From Caenorhabditis remanei (Eukaryota; Nematoda; Chromadorea; Rhabditida; Rhabditidae), in assembly GCF_010183535.1 (NCBI RefSeq), contig NC_071333.1, positions 18,722,587 to 18,786,586 on the forward strand: 64,000 nucleotides of DNA, in the 5' to 3' direction. Under the pieces are notes generated by a model that saw nothing but the letters and a program-made list of their open reading frames with translations, did not search any database and was not told the DNA's origin. Position numbers and translations under genes: made by a program. Shown here one piece after another: positions 1-12,586 of this stretch. The stretch's first letter is position 1. Each line of letters begins with the position of its first letter.

Positions 1-60
1 CCCGGGAGCCTCGCACACAAGTCAGTTGATGATGTGATGGATGTGGAAGGAAAGATTTAA

Positions 61-510
61 ACTAGATATAATAAGGAGCCACTATAACCCGTTAGGCCCC
101 CTTGATGAGAAGGAAGAACACCCGGTGGTACCGACGGATGTAAACCAGATATTGATCAAGGTAGCGTAGCCAGGCTGCCAAAATGGCGGTGAGGCAGTTT
201 TATATCTGCGTTTCCAGCCATGGAAAATGTTCGCTTCTTCAGCCGGCCATGTAGAGAAACAGAAGATTAGTTGATGTGCAAAAAGTCAGCTCATTTGGAC
301 AATCCGCGGCTGCCCGTGTGAGAGCCTGGTACCGTAGTCAGTCCAAGAGCCCAATGACATTATGAATCTAGAGGTAACGAGGAGCTACCGTAACCCCGTG
401 CTTCTTGACATAGGCTTGAGGAGCAGGACGAACAGCTGGTACCAACGAACGTAACAATAGACACCGAATACCATAGTAATTCCGAAAACGCAGAGAGTGT
501 ATGAATAAGT
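61..510. repeat. Two diverged direct copies of an about 100-bp segment
   Basis: The stretch at about 65-170 (GGTGGTACCGACGG and flanks) aligns with about 370-480 (GCTGGTACCAACGAACG and flanks), with several indels. On the minus strand both give short Tyr/Arg/Leu-rich peptides followed by VIVAPYY or VTVAPRY, in different frames. This suggests a duplicated, frameshifted exon of the neighbouring decayed gene. The bases between the copies show nothing else I recognise. Confidence 0.35.
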
Positions 511-891
511 GCAACCTAGCAAGACCAGCTAGGAGTGCAACTGGTACCATAATTTAGTTGACATTTGTCAAAATGACTTATGACCGACTGGACAAAGAAC
601 ACTGTAGAGCTGGAACACTCTCTTGCTATCCCCCCAACATACCCAGTGTATCTTCCACAAACATGACGATCGCACCCATCCCAGCCATTTCCCCCTCCCA
701 ATCAAACTAACCCTCGCATTGATATGGTAGAAGAGACGGAACTTGTAGTTCAAGTAGATCAAGCCACACACGAAGAACGTCGCAACTGAGGAGACCGTAT
801 TGCAAAGTGACGGAGCCAAGTACAGTACTCCGCTGACCGCCTCTGCAGCCTCCCTGCACTGAGTGTCGTTGAAGATTTGTGTTCTACCCAT
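362..891 (-). pseudogene. Decayed chemoreceptor fragment (exons 1 and 2)
   Basis: A 60-codon first exon (891-712) begins with Met, has one Cys near the N-terminus (residue 12), a hydrophobic TM1-like stretch and a His-Ile-Asn end, then a phase-0 GTTAGT donor. Receptors A-D have the same exon 1 plan. Downstream at about 640-516 one frame reads TVFFVQSVISHFDKC, resembling the end of exon 2 in receptors A and B (FFV, spaced Cys, Leu, Cys), but no splice choice joins it in frame and stops follow. I infer a broken Sre-like receptor. The family is uncertain and an unusual intact gene is not excluded. Confidence 0.35.
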
Positions 892-2959
892 TGTTTGACT
901 CTCTGGAAACTTAATGGATTATTGATGGGTATTTCCTGGGAAGCTGGATAAAGGATAAGCTGAAACACAATAGGCTGGAAAACAACACACAATGAGAAAT
1001 GGGAGGAGAGGGATTGTGTGGGAAGTAACAAGATTGAATGAGAAGAATGAGAGGAGAGGGAAGAAGGCATGACCGAAATGGGGCGGAGATTAGAGCTCGG
1101 AAAAGCAGAAGATGAAGAAGAAGATGAAGAAAAACGAAGAGGATGGGGTGGGGGACTAAAGTTTGGCGGAGCATGAATGGGTAAAAAAGGTGGGTGGTAT
1201 CTTTTTTGCTAGAATGATTCTGGAAATCTGGGAAACTGAAGGAGGAGGATTCCGCAGACATCTCATTTCGCTTCGACAGAGTTAAACGTTTTTTACAAAC
1301 TGGCTACCACTGATTCCAGCCAACCGATCTAATTTCAGATTTTTTTGAGAATGTCTAGGCTCCTACGGACTTTGCGCCTACAACGTTCGTGTTCCTTTTG
1401 ATGATTTGATCTTTTCTTGGTTTTACTAATGAACATATCATAGGGGATCTCAAAGGTTCAAAATCTTTGTTTCTAAAATTGGAACATTTTTCTGGAAAAA
1501 ATGAGAGCTGACGTCGGCGCATATTACAATTTGTTTCAAAAAGGGCAGAAAGATCAAGAAGACTATTGTAGAATATAAAAATCGCCGATATATGGCGTCC
1601 AAATGAATTGTACAGGATTACTAAAGCGAAATGGAGTTTCTGATTGCACGGATTACGGATGTCAGTCTTCGAACACTTTTTTGAGCGCACATGTTGAGTA
1701 CCGAGAAGAGAGCCGGGATTACAAGTGTACCTATAGATTAAAACATCGCGCAGAGATTGGGTGAAGACGACGAAAAACGTCTGGAAAGAGGTTTGATCTT
1801 GTGAAAAAAATGAGTGAGAAAAAGGGTGGAATGTAGAGTAGGGACTGAAAAAAAAGAGAGATCTTAAAATTGTTTTACAGAATGCAACGTGGCAGGCTAT
1901 AAATTAGTGAAATGTAGCAAAAATCATTTTTCAAGTTTGTAGCCAATTCTGGAATTCCGGGAATCAACCGCTTTCGGCGTCCTACTTTCAACATACATTT
2001 GTTTTTTCCTTAGATTTTATTACAAGCTGGAATGTGTCTAGACAGAAAGATTAGCCGAAAAGATACCTAAAGTTTGTTATCGTAGAAAAACGACCGCAGG
2101 GATTGAATTCAGTACCCATCTCTAGGAATACATAGTATACGTTATTTTTTCAGAATACGGTGAAGAAAACAAAGAAGAAAATGTGGGAGGTGACGAATCT
2201 GAAGAGCCAGGATATATATTAACAAAACACACAATCCCAAGTCTTGTGATGGGAGGAAAAGAGGGGAAAATGAAATGAGATGAGCCTTGTCCGAGTCGCA
2301 AACCCCAACTTTAATTATGGCATGACTCAAGCTAGGTTGGGTTGACATTTGCACCAGAGAAGTTTCAGGAACAAAAAACAAGGAAAGGGAAATGAGATTA
2401 AGCAATAATTGTGAGTTATAATACTACATATCTATTTTCAGACATAGCAATAAAACAGTCATTGAAAATTCTGTAACAAATTTGGAAGGTACTGCGTTGC
2501 TCTCTCTCTTAATAAGGGGGTTTTGAGAAAAGCAAAAAAATAAGTGTTTTTTTATAACCTTAGGCCCAAATAATTTCATTTTATTATCTTCTACATGTTA
2601 TTCTCTTTTCTTTTAGCATAACATCTTAGCACAAGCTTTCTCACAAGATGATTTTTGGAATGAACGCTACAAAACCCCAAAAAAAAGCTCAAAAGAAAAA
2701 AAACACGGCCAACACTTTGAAGTCATGAAACTGATACGTAGTAAAAATGTAAAAATGAGTAACACGAATAAAGCAAAAATAGCAACAGATTGTTAAAAGG
2801 GTTAAGGTAATTCAATTTATTTATTTATTTTTCAAACTATACATGTACACCAGGTTCTCCCTTTTTGTGTAGGTGTCTTTGAGAAAATATGTTATTCATT
2901 TATTAAAATGTTAGAACTTTTATAGAAAGAAACAAAAAAATTAATTTGTGTTATATTAA
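892..2959. other. Intergenic, no gene seen
   Basis: AT-rich sequence with a polypurine run (about 1080-1180), short GA-rich stretches and a TTTA repeat (about 2815-2832). Open frames here are short, low-complexity and lack splice context. It separates the decayed fragment from the 3' end of receptor A. Confidence 0.6.
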
Positions 2960-4454
2960 TCATTCAGAAATAACTGCAACTTTGCTTTGGTGTTTCTTCT
3001 TCAATTTTGTCTTCAGTTTTGCCAAACTCCAGAGATGTAAACTTGGATTGCCACTTGCTGTTGCTCCGGTGTTATAACGAGCCTCATATTCAGCCTCCCA
3101 GTTTCCGATAGAAAGTTGGAACTGGTCTGTTTTTGGGATGTTCTGATTAGCCATCAGCTTTTCATGCTTGGCATTCAAGTCTTTTTTGTTTTTGTGGAGT
3201 TCAATCAGAAGTAACGAGGAAAACATCAATGGCATATGGGGCATCATCTGGAAATGAATTATTAGTTGATAAAGTTCTGACTTATTGCAAAATAAGAGAC
3301 ACAAGCTATGCTGAGAAAGATCAGGTTCACTTTTTCATGTGAATCATCACTTCTGTTATGTTTACTAGATTCAACTCACAAATAAAAGAGCTGCGATGAT
3401 CTCGTACCAATTCGGTGGCAAATAGTTTTTGTATAGTCGGAAAACGGAAATAACAAAGATATAGACCCCAATTGTGATATTCGATAGAATCAACAACGGA
3501 GTTACTTGCTTAAGGGTTTTCACATTTTCGTTACGCTGGAATTGCTCCGAGAGGGATCCGGAGCTACCGGGCTTGATGCTCCTAGAATTATATTTTTGGT
3601 ATCGTTAACTAGTGACGTATGCTCACTTGTTATAATTGTATAAACCGTAGTGTACCACTGAAACAATTGCATCCAGAACCAGTTGAACATAGAACATTGT
3701 ATAAATTTGGTTTCCAACTGATTTGGAGGCAGAGAATGTCAAACAAGTTGTTATAAGCTCATTGGCATCTTCATCCATTGTCACAAAATAAATAGAAACC
3801 GCAGAAGTTGCAATCTGTAAAAAAAACACACTTTTACAAAAATACCTAAGAATATAACAAACTGCTGCAAACGCCAGAACCGCTCCAAGTATTGTTCCTT
3901 GTTTTTCATATGATTTCACAAACACTGTCGCCCACATTCGTTCAATCAGAATTCCAGCATGACTTGTTGAAACCAGACAGAATGCAAACCTAAAATTTCT
4001 TAGGCAATTTTCTCACGAAATCCAGAATGACGTCATAAAATAGAAAAAATATGACAGGACAAAACTTACAAGTAAGTGGCACGGATTTTGGAACAGAATT
4101 CGGTTCTCAGCAGTAGATCACAGGGATTTTCTTTAATGATTAGATTGACAAAGAAGTTTGTGGCACTCCATGCGGTCAAGCCAGCCAGGATAGCACAACT
4201 AACAACATTCAAGCTCATCAGAATCTAAAGAGTCCCCACTTTATTTATTTCTATGACAAAATCTTACTTACCAAAAGGTTCAGATGTCCATGGCTGCTGA
4301 AGGCATGCTTTTTGATGATGGTCCCCATTAAAGGAAACGACAATAAGCTAGACAGTCCATGAAGGACAATAGCAAATAGGTAAAACGGGTTGTAATACAA
4401 TAAACGGTCGGACTCACAACTTCCCATTTCCGGAATAGACCAATCTTCCGACAT
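2960..4454 (-). CDS. Receptor A: seven-TM chemoreceptor, Sre/Sra-superfamily type
   Basis: Six exons: 4454-4272, 4224-4070, 3989-3863, 3814-3627, 3581-3380 and 3247-2960, with intron phases 0,2,0,2,0, giving 380 residues. The product is a membrane protein with seven hydrophobic segments and probably acts as a chemosensory receptor. After TM3 it has ERMWATVFVKSYEKQG (E129-R130), before TM6 LSEQFQRNENVKTLKQ (about 228-243), and a polar tail with DQFQLSIGNW. An E-R-x-x-A-T...YE motif, an FQ-x-x-EN motif and a tail of the form F..L..W are what I recall for nematode Sre receptors; Srb or Srab is possible. The intron 3 donor GTTTGT was chosen because it keeps frame and matches exon 3 of receptor B exactly in length (127 bp). 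Exons 2-5 of A and B are identical in length, so they are close tandem paralogues. Confidence 0.88.
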
Positions 4455-5138
4455 AGTTGTGAGATGTTTGGGAGAATTCTTGGAATCTTTTTCTTGGAAT
4501 CAGAGCATTTTTTCGAATAAAAAAAGATAATGGGGTAGGGATAGGTTGATTGGATTCTGGATATTGGGGAATGCGCATGGATATTAAAAATAGTGTCGTT
4601 CCTTGGAGCTTGGACCGATTTTTAGTCAATGGATGGTATGGACCCGGAAGTTTCAAAAATATTTATTTGTTTATTTAAAGATGTACGTTGGGATACACGG
4701 AAGGGTCAATGGGGGTGAAAAAAATTAAAAATATGGGATAGCAATTTTTGGACATGAGACGACGAGCAGGTGAACATGTGGGGCGGTAGACAAAAAAACC
4801 GGAAAACGATAGCCTGTGATGTCGGACTTTGTTTGGTTCTTGTGTTCCACTACTAGTGACCAACAGGGTTCTGAAAACGGCAAGTCTGAAAACCCATCTG
4901 CTTCTCATGTTAGTTATTCTGGTTTGGCAGAATTATCGTCCGATATTGGGAAAAACGACCCCAGAAAATTCTTCCTTGCCATTGCAGACGGCCAGAAAAT
5001 TAGTCGATGTTCGAAAATTTAGTCAATTTTGTTCATTCGCCTTCACAGCCTTAGACTGAAATCGTTGATAGCGGCGGATCGAAGATTCAACTATTAATGT
5101 ATGGTATGGACCTGTCAGAAATCGCGGTCGGCCGTGAA
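4455..5138. other. Upstream intergenic of receptor A
   Basis: No supported gene. GGTATGGACC occurs at about 4636, 5105 and 5424, suggesting pieces of one dispersed repeat. This region should contain the promoter of receptor A, but I recognise no specific element. Confidence 0.4.
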
Positions 5139-5194
5139 AGCGGTTTTCAAGAGTTTGGACTGAAACGCGGTTTTCAAGAGTTTGGACTGAAAAC
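5139..5194. repeat. Tandem duplication of a 28-bp unit
   Basis: GCGGTTTTCAAGAGTTTGGA is followed by CTGAAA, then both occur again immediately after. The second copy runs straight into the left arm of the inverted-repeat element. Confidence 0.7.
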
Positions 5195-5366
5195 ATGACT
5201 TGATATATTTTTGACTTTTTGATACCAATCTGACAACCAGGATTCGATCCCTACTGTACCAAAAAGTCGAAAACAAAAAACAAAAAAGTTTTGGCACCAG
5301 ATGGGAGCGAACCCCGGAAGTCAGATTGGTACCAAACAGTCAAACGTATATCAAGTCATGTTTTCA
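5188..5366. repeat. Inverted-repeat (foldback) element with tRNA-like T-arm motifs
   Basis: The left arm begins TGAAAACATGACTTGATATA (about 5188). Its reverse complement TATATCAAGTCATG...TCA ends the right arm (about 5366). The arms also share ATACCAATCTGAC (left) with GTCAGATTGGTACC (right). Arms are about 60 bp around a central A-rich spacer. Each arm holds a T-arm-like motif (GATTCGATCC on plus near 5241; GGGTTCGCTCCC on minus near 5303-5315). It could be a small foldback transposon or an inverted pair of tRNA-derived repeats. Confidence 0.65.
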
Positions 5367-5527
5367 CGTCACTTTTTTAGATTTTCAAGAAAAAGCCGAG
5401 GGCCTGCCGTACGACAGAGTTGGTATGGACCATCATTCGTCTGTGCATTCATTTTCTTTTCTCTTCTGTCTTCCCGCGCGGGACTGTCAAACCTAATTAG
5501 GTAGATGAGCGCATTCCTCTCTCGCCC

Positions 5528-5606
5528 TCCCAAGCGACGTGATGTCCCAGTGGATAGGAGCCAGGACGGAGGTCCGATAGGTGCAGGGTTCGATTCCCTC
5601 GCTTTT
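5528..5606 (+). other. tRNA-like block with a B-box; tRNA relic or tRNA-derived repeat
   Basis: GGGTTCGATTCCC near 5585-5598 fits the RNA polymerase III B-box (GGTTCGANTCC). About 40 bp upstream, CCCAGTGGATAGGAG resembles a D-arm/A-box. AAGCGA (5') and TCGCTT (3') are complementary and could form an acceptor stem, but the offset of one base and a C:C mismatch in the T stem argue against a working tRNA. The anticodon cannot be assigned. A degenerate tRNA or a SINE-like head is the best reading. Confidence 0.35.
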
Positions 5607-6142
5607 CGCAGTGATGACGCAATGAAGAGTGGATACAACATTTGAGATGCGCGAAGCTTATGCTGTTTTTGACAACGTTTTTGTCAAAATTTCGGTGATT
5701 CTCGAGTCGGAAATTACAGTCAAAGGGACTGGAATTATGAAAAGTTATTTTGAGTGACTTGTGGATGTTGCTTTCTTTTAATAAAAAAATAATGTTTTCA
5801 TAAGATTCTACTGTGTAGTTCCGTTGACTCAACATGTTTACCCTCACGAAAACTTTCATTTCCCAAAAACATGATCTAACTAAAAGTGCATCTTACATAA
5901 TTGAAGGTTTCGAAAGTTTTTCATGCTTCGTCAGTTTCTAACTTTTTTGTCGAAAACAATGCGCTCTCATCCGAAAAATAATTTATCAATGAAACACATT
6001 TTTGAAATTTTGAATTACTCATTCAGAACTTCATTTAAGCAGAAGGGGTTGAAGATTTATTAGGTGAAAAAAATGAACAAAATAAAATGGACCGGGCTTA
6101 CAATTGATGATGCATACAATTGAGAAAAGATACGATCATTTT
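5607..6142. other. Intergenic, no gene seen
   Basis: AT-rich sequence between the tRNA-like block and the 3' end of receptor B. Open frames on both strands are short and overlapping and lack splice context. Confidence 0.5.
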
Positions 6143-7736
6143 TTATGCAGGAGAAGAAGGTAGTGACACGACCGCTACCGTACTCTGACGTTTCTTAAAC
6201 TTTGACATAAATTTAGAGGATCCCCAAGAACTCGTCGGATGCACTTTTCCGTTTGCCAGTGCTTGCGCCTTCAGACGGGATTGGAACTGTACATCCCAGT
6301 TTTCAATAGCAATGTGGAACTGGTCATCAAGTGGAACGTCTTGACTAGCCATCATGTCTCTGTGAACACGAGCCTGACGCTTTTGAGCAAGTCGGAGCTC
6401 AATTAAGATCAATGAAGTAAACATGAATGGCATATGCGGCATTATCTGAAATGACAAGAATTATTGTGTTTACTTCTTTTTTGCTTCATGATGTTCGAAT
6501 GATCACGAATACTTACGAAAAGGTTAGCAGCAATGATTTCATACCAATTTCTTGGAAGGTCGTTTCTGAACAAACGGAATACCGATATAATAAAGATATA
6601 TACTCCGATGGTCACATTGGATAAGATAAGTAGCGGTGTTACTTGCTTTAATGTTTTGACATTTTCATTCCGTTGGAATTGTTCTGACAAGGATGTTGAC
6701 CCTTTCTTATCGGCGTGTCTGAAAGAACATACGTAATATGAAAAATGAAATAACATTAATATTAAAACACATGTTCCGAATGCATAAAATGGAAATAATA
6801 ATAATAATATAATTACTCACATGTTATATCTATAGAGCACCAAGTGCACTATGGAGATAAAGCCGTCCAGCAAGAGTTGCGCGAAGAACATGACGTATAT
6901 CCTTGATCCGATAGATTTGGAAGCGGAAAATGTCAAACATGTAGTAATCATTTCTTCCCCGTCTTCAGGTATCAAAACGATGAAAATTGCGGTGGCAGCG
7001 ACTCCGACCTGGAATTATGGAATTAGATTTTCGAATTAAATTGTGTTCAAAAAATCAAGATCAAAATCAGAACCAATTTCACGTAATGTTAAGAAGTGCA
7101 GAATTTTGTTTTAATGTTAAAGTGCATATATGTGAGGTCCAACGTTTTGATTAAAGAAATTTATTAGAGTACGTGATTTTTTGAGTACACTTACCGCAGC
7201 TATCGCCAGGATAATACCAAGTGCTTTTCCTTGACGTTCATAGTGTTTCACAGCATATGTTGCCCAGATTCGTTCTATCAGGATACCAGCGTGACTTGTA
7301 GTTACCAAACAGAAAGCGAATCTGGATAAGGAATTAAAATGAAAGAGTTGAAAAAATAAAATCCAGAGCACTTACAAAAATGTAGCCCTGATTTTGGAGC
7401 AGAAATGTGTCTTTAATAAAAGATCACATGGAGTAGGCTTTATCATAAGATTGATAAAGAAGTTAGTTGCACTCCAGGCAGTAATACTACCCAGTAGAAG
7501 ACAAGTGACAACGTTTAGCATCATAAGAAACTGAAAGGGATACATCTTAGAAGATGCACCGTGGAATAAGAGCCACTTACCACTAGATTTGGATGATAGT
7601 AAACATTGAATGCATATTTCTTCAGAATAATGAATAGCATCGGGAAAGTAAGCCAGCCGGACATCCCTTGAAACACCACCGCAAACAGATAGGCCGGATG
7701 GAAATATAATTCGCCACGTTCCTCACACCCTTCCAT
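6143..7736 (-). CDS. Receptor B: seven-TM chemoreceptor, paralogue of A
   Basis: Six exons: 7736-7581, 7530-7376, 7321-7195, 7008-6821, 6718-6517 and 6445-6143, phases 0,2,0,2,0, total 376 residues. Exons 2-5 have exactly the lengths of those in A (155, 127, 188, 202). Motifs: CEERGELYFHPAYLF at the N-terminus, ERIWATYAVKHYERQGKALG after TM3 (E120), LSEQFQRNENVKTLKQ before TM6, NWYEII leading into TM7, and a tail with DQFHIAIENW. I chose Met at 7736 rather than the upstream in-frame Met at 7823 because TATTTCCAG lies two bases before it, a likely spliced-leader acceptor, and the length then matches A. The role, chemosensation at the membrane, is inferred from family membership. Confidence 0.88.
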
Positions 7737-7738
7737 AG

Positions 7739-7748
7739 CTGGAAATAG
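7739..7748 (-). promoter_or_regulatory. Likely trans-splice acceptor of receptor B
   Basis: Minus-strand CTATTTCCAG ends two bases before the chosen ATG at 7736. No upstream exon with a matching donor is evident. Confidence 0.5.
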
Positions 7749-8246
7749 TGATATAGCGGGTTGAGAGATCAAGTTTTTTAGGGCTTGTTTGTTTGGATTG
7801 GTTGAATTGGAAAGGTCGTGCAATGCAACCGAGTCTAGTAATCTAATCAGAAAAAATGTGTTAGACTAAGAGTAAGACTATTTCTATTTTCCAAGTATGA
7901 ACTTTTATAGAATGATAGGAAAAATGAAAACAGGCCTGATTCTTTTTTCATTGACTGACTTAACACTGAAATCTCACCTGGATCTCTATAACGAGTTACG
8001 TTTTCCACGTCTTCCATTACCAAATGGTACTTTGAGAGAAAAATATTTTTTTCACGATGAGAATTCTAAATGTAAATCATGAGATGTTTTGAGGTACGAA
8101 GTATTGCGGATGAAGTATTTGAGCGAAATTGAGAAAGATAATAACAGGGTGGATAAAATGTTTGGCTGTCCACAGACAAGTGATGTGGTTTTTTATTTGA
8201 AACTAGTAATTAAAACACTAAAATGTTGGAATAGAACTATGTACAC
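7749..8246. other. Upstream region of receptor B
   Basis: No supported gene. It lies between the trans-splice site of B and a long foldback element. Confidence 0.4.
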
Positions 8247-8624
8247 CAGAGTTGCATGGAAGTAAACTTGGAAGTTAGGCCGAAGAGAATTTTATTTCGA
8301 CAAAATGAAACAAAAGGTGAAAAGACAAAATCGATTAGTTGTATTGGAGATATAACTATCATTTGAGCATAAAACAATCCAATATTATTTTTATCCGGTA
8401 CCGATGAACCTGTAAAAGTCTTCATTTCCGACTTCCGGGTCTCAAATTTATCTCTTTTTAGATCTACTGGTACCGGATACGAAAAATGTTGGGATGTTTC
8501 ATGCTCGAATGGTAGTTTTACCTTCAATACAACTGATAAACGTTGTCTTTTTGACGTTTGTTTTATAACGTGAAAATAAAACTCACTTCCATCTAATTTC
8601 CGGGTTAAATTTCATGCAACTCTG
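8247..8624. mobile_element. Long foldback element, about 378 bp, nearly palindromic over its whole length
   Basis: The ends are perfect 12-bp inverted repeats (CAGAGTTGCATG at 8247, CATGCAACTCTG ending at 8624). The two halves stay alignable as an imperfect palindrome almost to the centre: AGTTGTATTGGAGATATAAC pairs with the reverse complement of a segment near 8500, and TATCCGGTACC (about 8394) pairs with GGTACCGGATA (about 8469). An open frame on the minus strand (8237-8527) is only a shadow of this element. I see no clear target duplication. It is a non-autonomous foldback or MITE. Confidence 0.8.
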
Positions 8625-11600
8625 ATTAAAACATGAGAGAAATACAATTTCAATTTTGCCAAAATTATTTTACAGCTCGAATTTGCAAGAAATGGTAACA
8701 CCTGAACGTGTCTAGAAAATATCCAGCACAATAAAATCAGGGTTGTTTTGTCAAAGAGTATTTTCCTTAATTCTAATTTTCATTCAAAGCGAATTATCGT
8801 CATATTCCTGGAAGGAACTTACTTCTCTCCAAAATACTATCGGTTCAGGAGTTCAGGACAATACCTTTGATTGAATATAACAAGCAAGTAGAATGAAAAA
8901 AGGAAAACAAAAAAAATTACGAGTTTGTTATGGCGAACCCTAATAATTTTTTATTGGTCTCATATGAGAATTGGTGTCTACGCAACTGGTCATTTGGGGT
9001 ATGACATTGATTGAAAAATATTGATAAGAGACCCAACAGATTTAGCTTTGTAAAAAAATAGACTAAATTGAATGAAAGAGAAAATAAAAATATGTTGAAT
9101 GTCTGTCAATTATATACCAAAACACCACAGACAATTAATGAAATGTTTATGAATTTTGAGAGCTTTGAATTGCTAGGTATTCAGAAATCAAGAAGCAAGA
9201 TATGGAATCATGAATATCAAAATTCTAGATACTCATCTAAACCGAGTAGACTGGAATTGTCTAAAAATATAAAAATGATTAAAAACAGCTTTTGCCAACA
9301 CGCGACTGTTAATATTGCTTTTTATGAAATAACGTAGGTAACACCTCCCACAAAAACTATCTAGTCTGTGACCAAAAAAATATCGAAAAAAAAAGTTTAC
9401 CAACCGCGCAACATTACATTAATTCGTTTCCTTATATCTAACACCAATACCAAAACATGATTATTCTAAAACACGTACCTCTTTTTGCCAGGTGTTGAGA
9501 AATAAAATGTTGTGCTGTCAAGTAGTCTAGAGGACAACACAGAATTAGAAACTCTCCGTCAGATCAGGTTGATATTAGTTTAAGCCAAATATGAAACCTC
9601 ACTTTTCAAAAGAGAAAAGGGGGTTCTCACGTTTTTTGGAGAACTTTTTCTTGGTAGATCACAAAAAAAACCTTTTGTTCTTTTCTCGGCGCCTTGTGAC
9701 TAACTGGGAACATGTTTCATTCAACTACGGGATCCAACTGGTCTGTGTTGAGATAAAAAATGTACTTGCCATGAGATTCAGTACGGCTGTCCTTAGTTCT
9801 CAGATGCGGAGGTTACCCTTATTAAGACAACGTTGGTCAGATGCTAATGGGTACATAAATAGTTGTAAATCAAAAAAGAAAAAATATTTGTATTTTGAAA
9901 AATGGAAACAGTTTTAAAACTGACTTTGGTACCATTCTCTTCCTGATCTTATGACTAAGGACATAAGTCAAAAATCAGACTATTAAAAACGTGTTCTAAT
10001 AGCCAGACAAGTAATTGTCTACCGTTTAAATTATGAAACTTGAAATATTGAAAACATGCGGTTATTGGAATAGCTAATAATCTAGAATTAGAAAGGGTCA
10101 TTCGCCCAAAAAACCAATCGTGTCTGACTCCATATCTTTAGAGTGAAAAAAAGATAAAATATTTCAATCAACACACAAAACCAAAGGGCTGGAGATGCAA
10201 TTTAAGGTATTCTAAGGATGAACAGGTGAATTATTTTGTAGAAAAAGACGTATGAGCATAACGTCATGTGCAATAAGGTCACAGATTGGAAAGTAAAATG
10301 AATGTGCTAGATGTACTTTGAATAAAGAATATGAACCGGTTAATTGATGTCACATATGCGACTGGCCGGGTTTCAGTACAAAGATTGAAAATGCTGAAAT
10401 TTTTTGAAATTTCCAGATTTTAATTTAACTTCAAATTACTATCAAACCAAAGTATGCTGGTAAGACTTGAGTTATTTCATTTGAACATTGTTTTTCATTC
10501 ATATCAGCTTCTATTTATTTTCTTTAAGCCTTCTATTTTTTAGTGTGTCCTTCTGTCCAATTTATCCATTTCCGGGCCAATTATGTTATCGTCGATATGC
10601 AGAAACGGAACTCTGATATTTTTTGTGTTTTGTTTTAAACTCTGAGACTAATCAAAAAAAAAATTTGAAGAACCTAAAATCCGGTTTTATCTGGATAAAA
10701 CTAATCTTCCTGGCAAAGTATGGCATTTGAAACAAAAAATTTTGATTCACTGATAATCTTTTTCTATTTATACAAAAACTTGTGAAAATAAACTTTTGAA
10801 CTCCGGTGAGAATCTCTGACTAACTTGTACCATCAGTGCCGTGGTTACCAATTTAGAATGTGTCTAAAGTTCCCATAGAAGCTCCCATACCATAAGAAAA
10901 GTGGTAGAGTCAGCGGGTTGTCTGGAAACTGACATTTTCCGGTCTCAGTGTTTTTTTCACCATGAGAACCTTTCTAGAAGATCTCGCCCAAATGTGAATG
11001 AGTCAAGAAATGAACTTGTGACGTTGCGAGTTGCAAAAAAAGTGAACCTTCTGGTATTCTAGCAGCATGGGAACTAAAGAAAAGATCATCTTACTGTACG
11101 AGCACCTAACACAATTCTACCAATAATACCAGATACGTATGTCAAAAAATCAAAGCATTAACTTACTTTCATTGTCATCAGAGCCCATTTCTTAGAAGGA
11201 ACTTCGAATTTACAGCTGACAAAACTAATGCACGGTTTTTTTCACACCTTTCCTTTTCCGCATTCATGGTTGATTTCATTTTTTCGCTCGAACACTTTTT
11301 TAGTGTAAAACAGAACGTCTGCGTTTTCTTGCACAAAAGTACACAGTGTTGCGGGGTAGTCTCGATAGTTCATGCGTATGATGCGGGGGCATCGAAAAAG
11401 TGTTTCGCTTGGTCTTGGGGTATAGTAGTGACAGGCATAATATAAATATATGGATATTATAGGTTGGAATAGAGAAATAGCTGGTGGTATTGAAAAATTG
11501 ATTTTTTTATGAGAAACTAAAATGTTTCGAGTTTTCAGTATTAAGAGAAATGATAGAAAATCTCATAGAAAAACGTACATTTAAAAAAATGCAGGTCTTC

Positions 11601-12586
11601 AAAAAAATCTATATTCTCGTAGTGCTGAAATTACTGTAGTCGTAAATAAGACTTGTCGGAAAATATATATGAGGGTTGACTACTTGTAGCTCTCGCCTAG
11701 TAAAAAAACTGAAAAGTTTGAAGAAAAAACTGTCAGAATTCATCACAATGAATGTACACCTATTCTAGAAATGCAAATGAGACTCTCCACCAAGAATCTT
11801 ATTCTAACATCAGGGTATTGTACTGATGAGCAAATGCAACGTCTACATGTGAGTAAGAACCGATCTTATTAGACACTTTTACGTTGAAAAGAAAGACACC
11901 CTAATTAATCACACTTGGACATAAACTTGCTCTGGGGGTGGTATTTGCGACATCATGAGTGAATGAAAAAATACGTATTTCATTTTTCTACAGTAGTTTA
12001 TTTGAAACATACCTTTGAAGATGTTTTATGGGAGACTGTTTGATATTTTTCTAGACTGAGAATGACGATGAACTTGAAGTTTGTTCATAATATCAGCTAA
12101 CCACTCACCATCAATGACGTCAAAAGTGCTCATCTTTGTTTTGTACCTCCTCAGTAAAATAGGGCAGTGATTTTCGTCAATTTAGGAAACTGGAAGGAGA
12201 ACAACGTCCGGAATAATAGATTGAGTTTTTGAATTGAACTGCCGCTGGCTTTTGATCTTATCCTCGACAGATGTTTTCTCTATGGAATTGAATATTTTTC
12301 CGATTTCAGTTGTATGTTTTGACTCTAAATTAGAAAGTTTTTAATGTCATGTGCACGGAAAAAGAACAGAAGCAAAAAAGAGTGGGCAGGTTCATATTAA
12401 CAATGATTTACATACGAATTCATATATGACGGAAAGTACTTGGGTCGAATTGAGTGTAAAGTCATGGAAGGCGGACCAAATAAAAACTGAATGATTTATA
12501 AAAAAAAATATCCAAGAGAAATATATAATAATGAAAAATAAACAAATTATCGTTCGAAGCACATAAAATTGTTGAGGTTTGAACCT
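8625..12586. other. 4-kb intergenic stretch, no gene recognised
   Basis: AT-rich sequence. The longest open frames (9068-9337 and 9591-9917, plus strand) are Asn/Lys-rich, lack splice structure and resemble nothing I know. No RNA gene or clear inverted repeat stood out. Confidence 0.5.

Noticed and set aside
8237..8527. 96-codon minus-strand frame
   Set aside because: It lies inside the 378-bp palindromic element and follows its arms.
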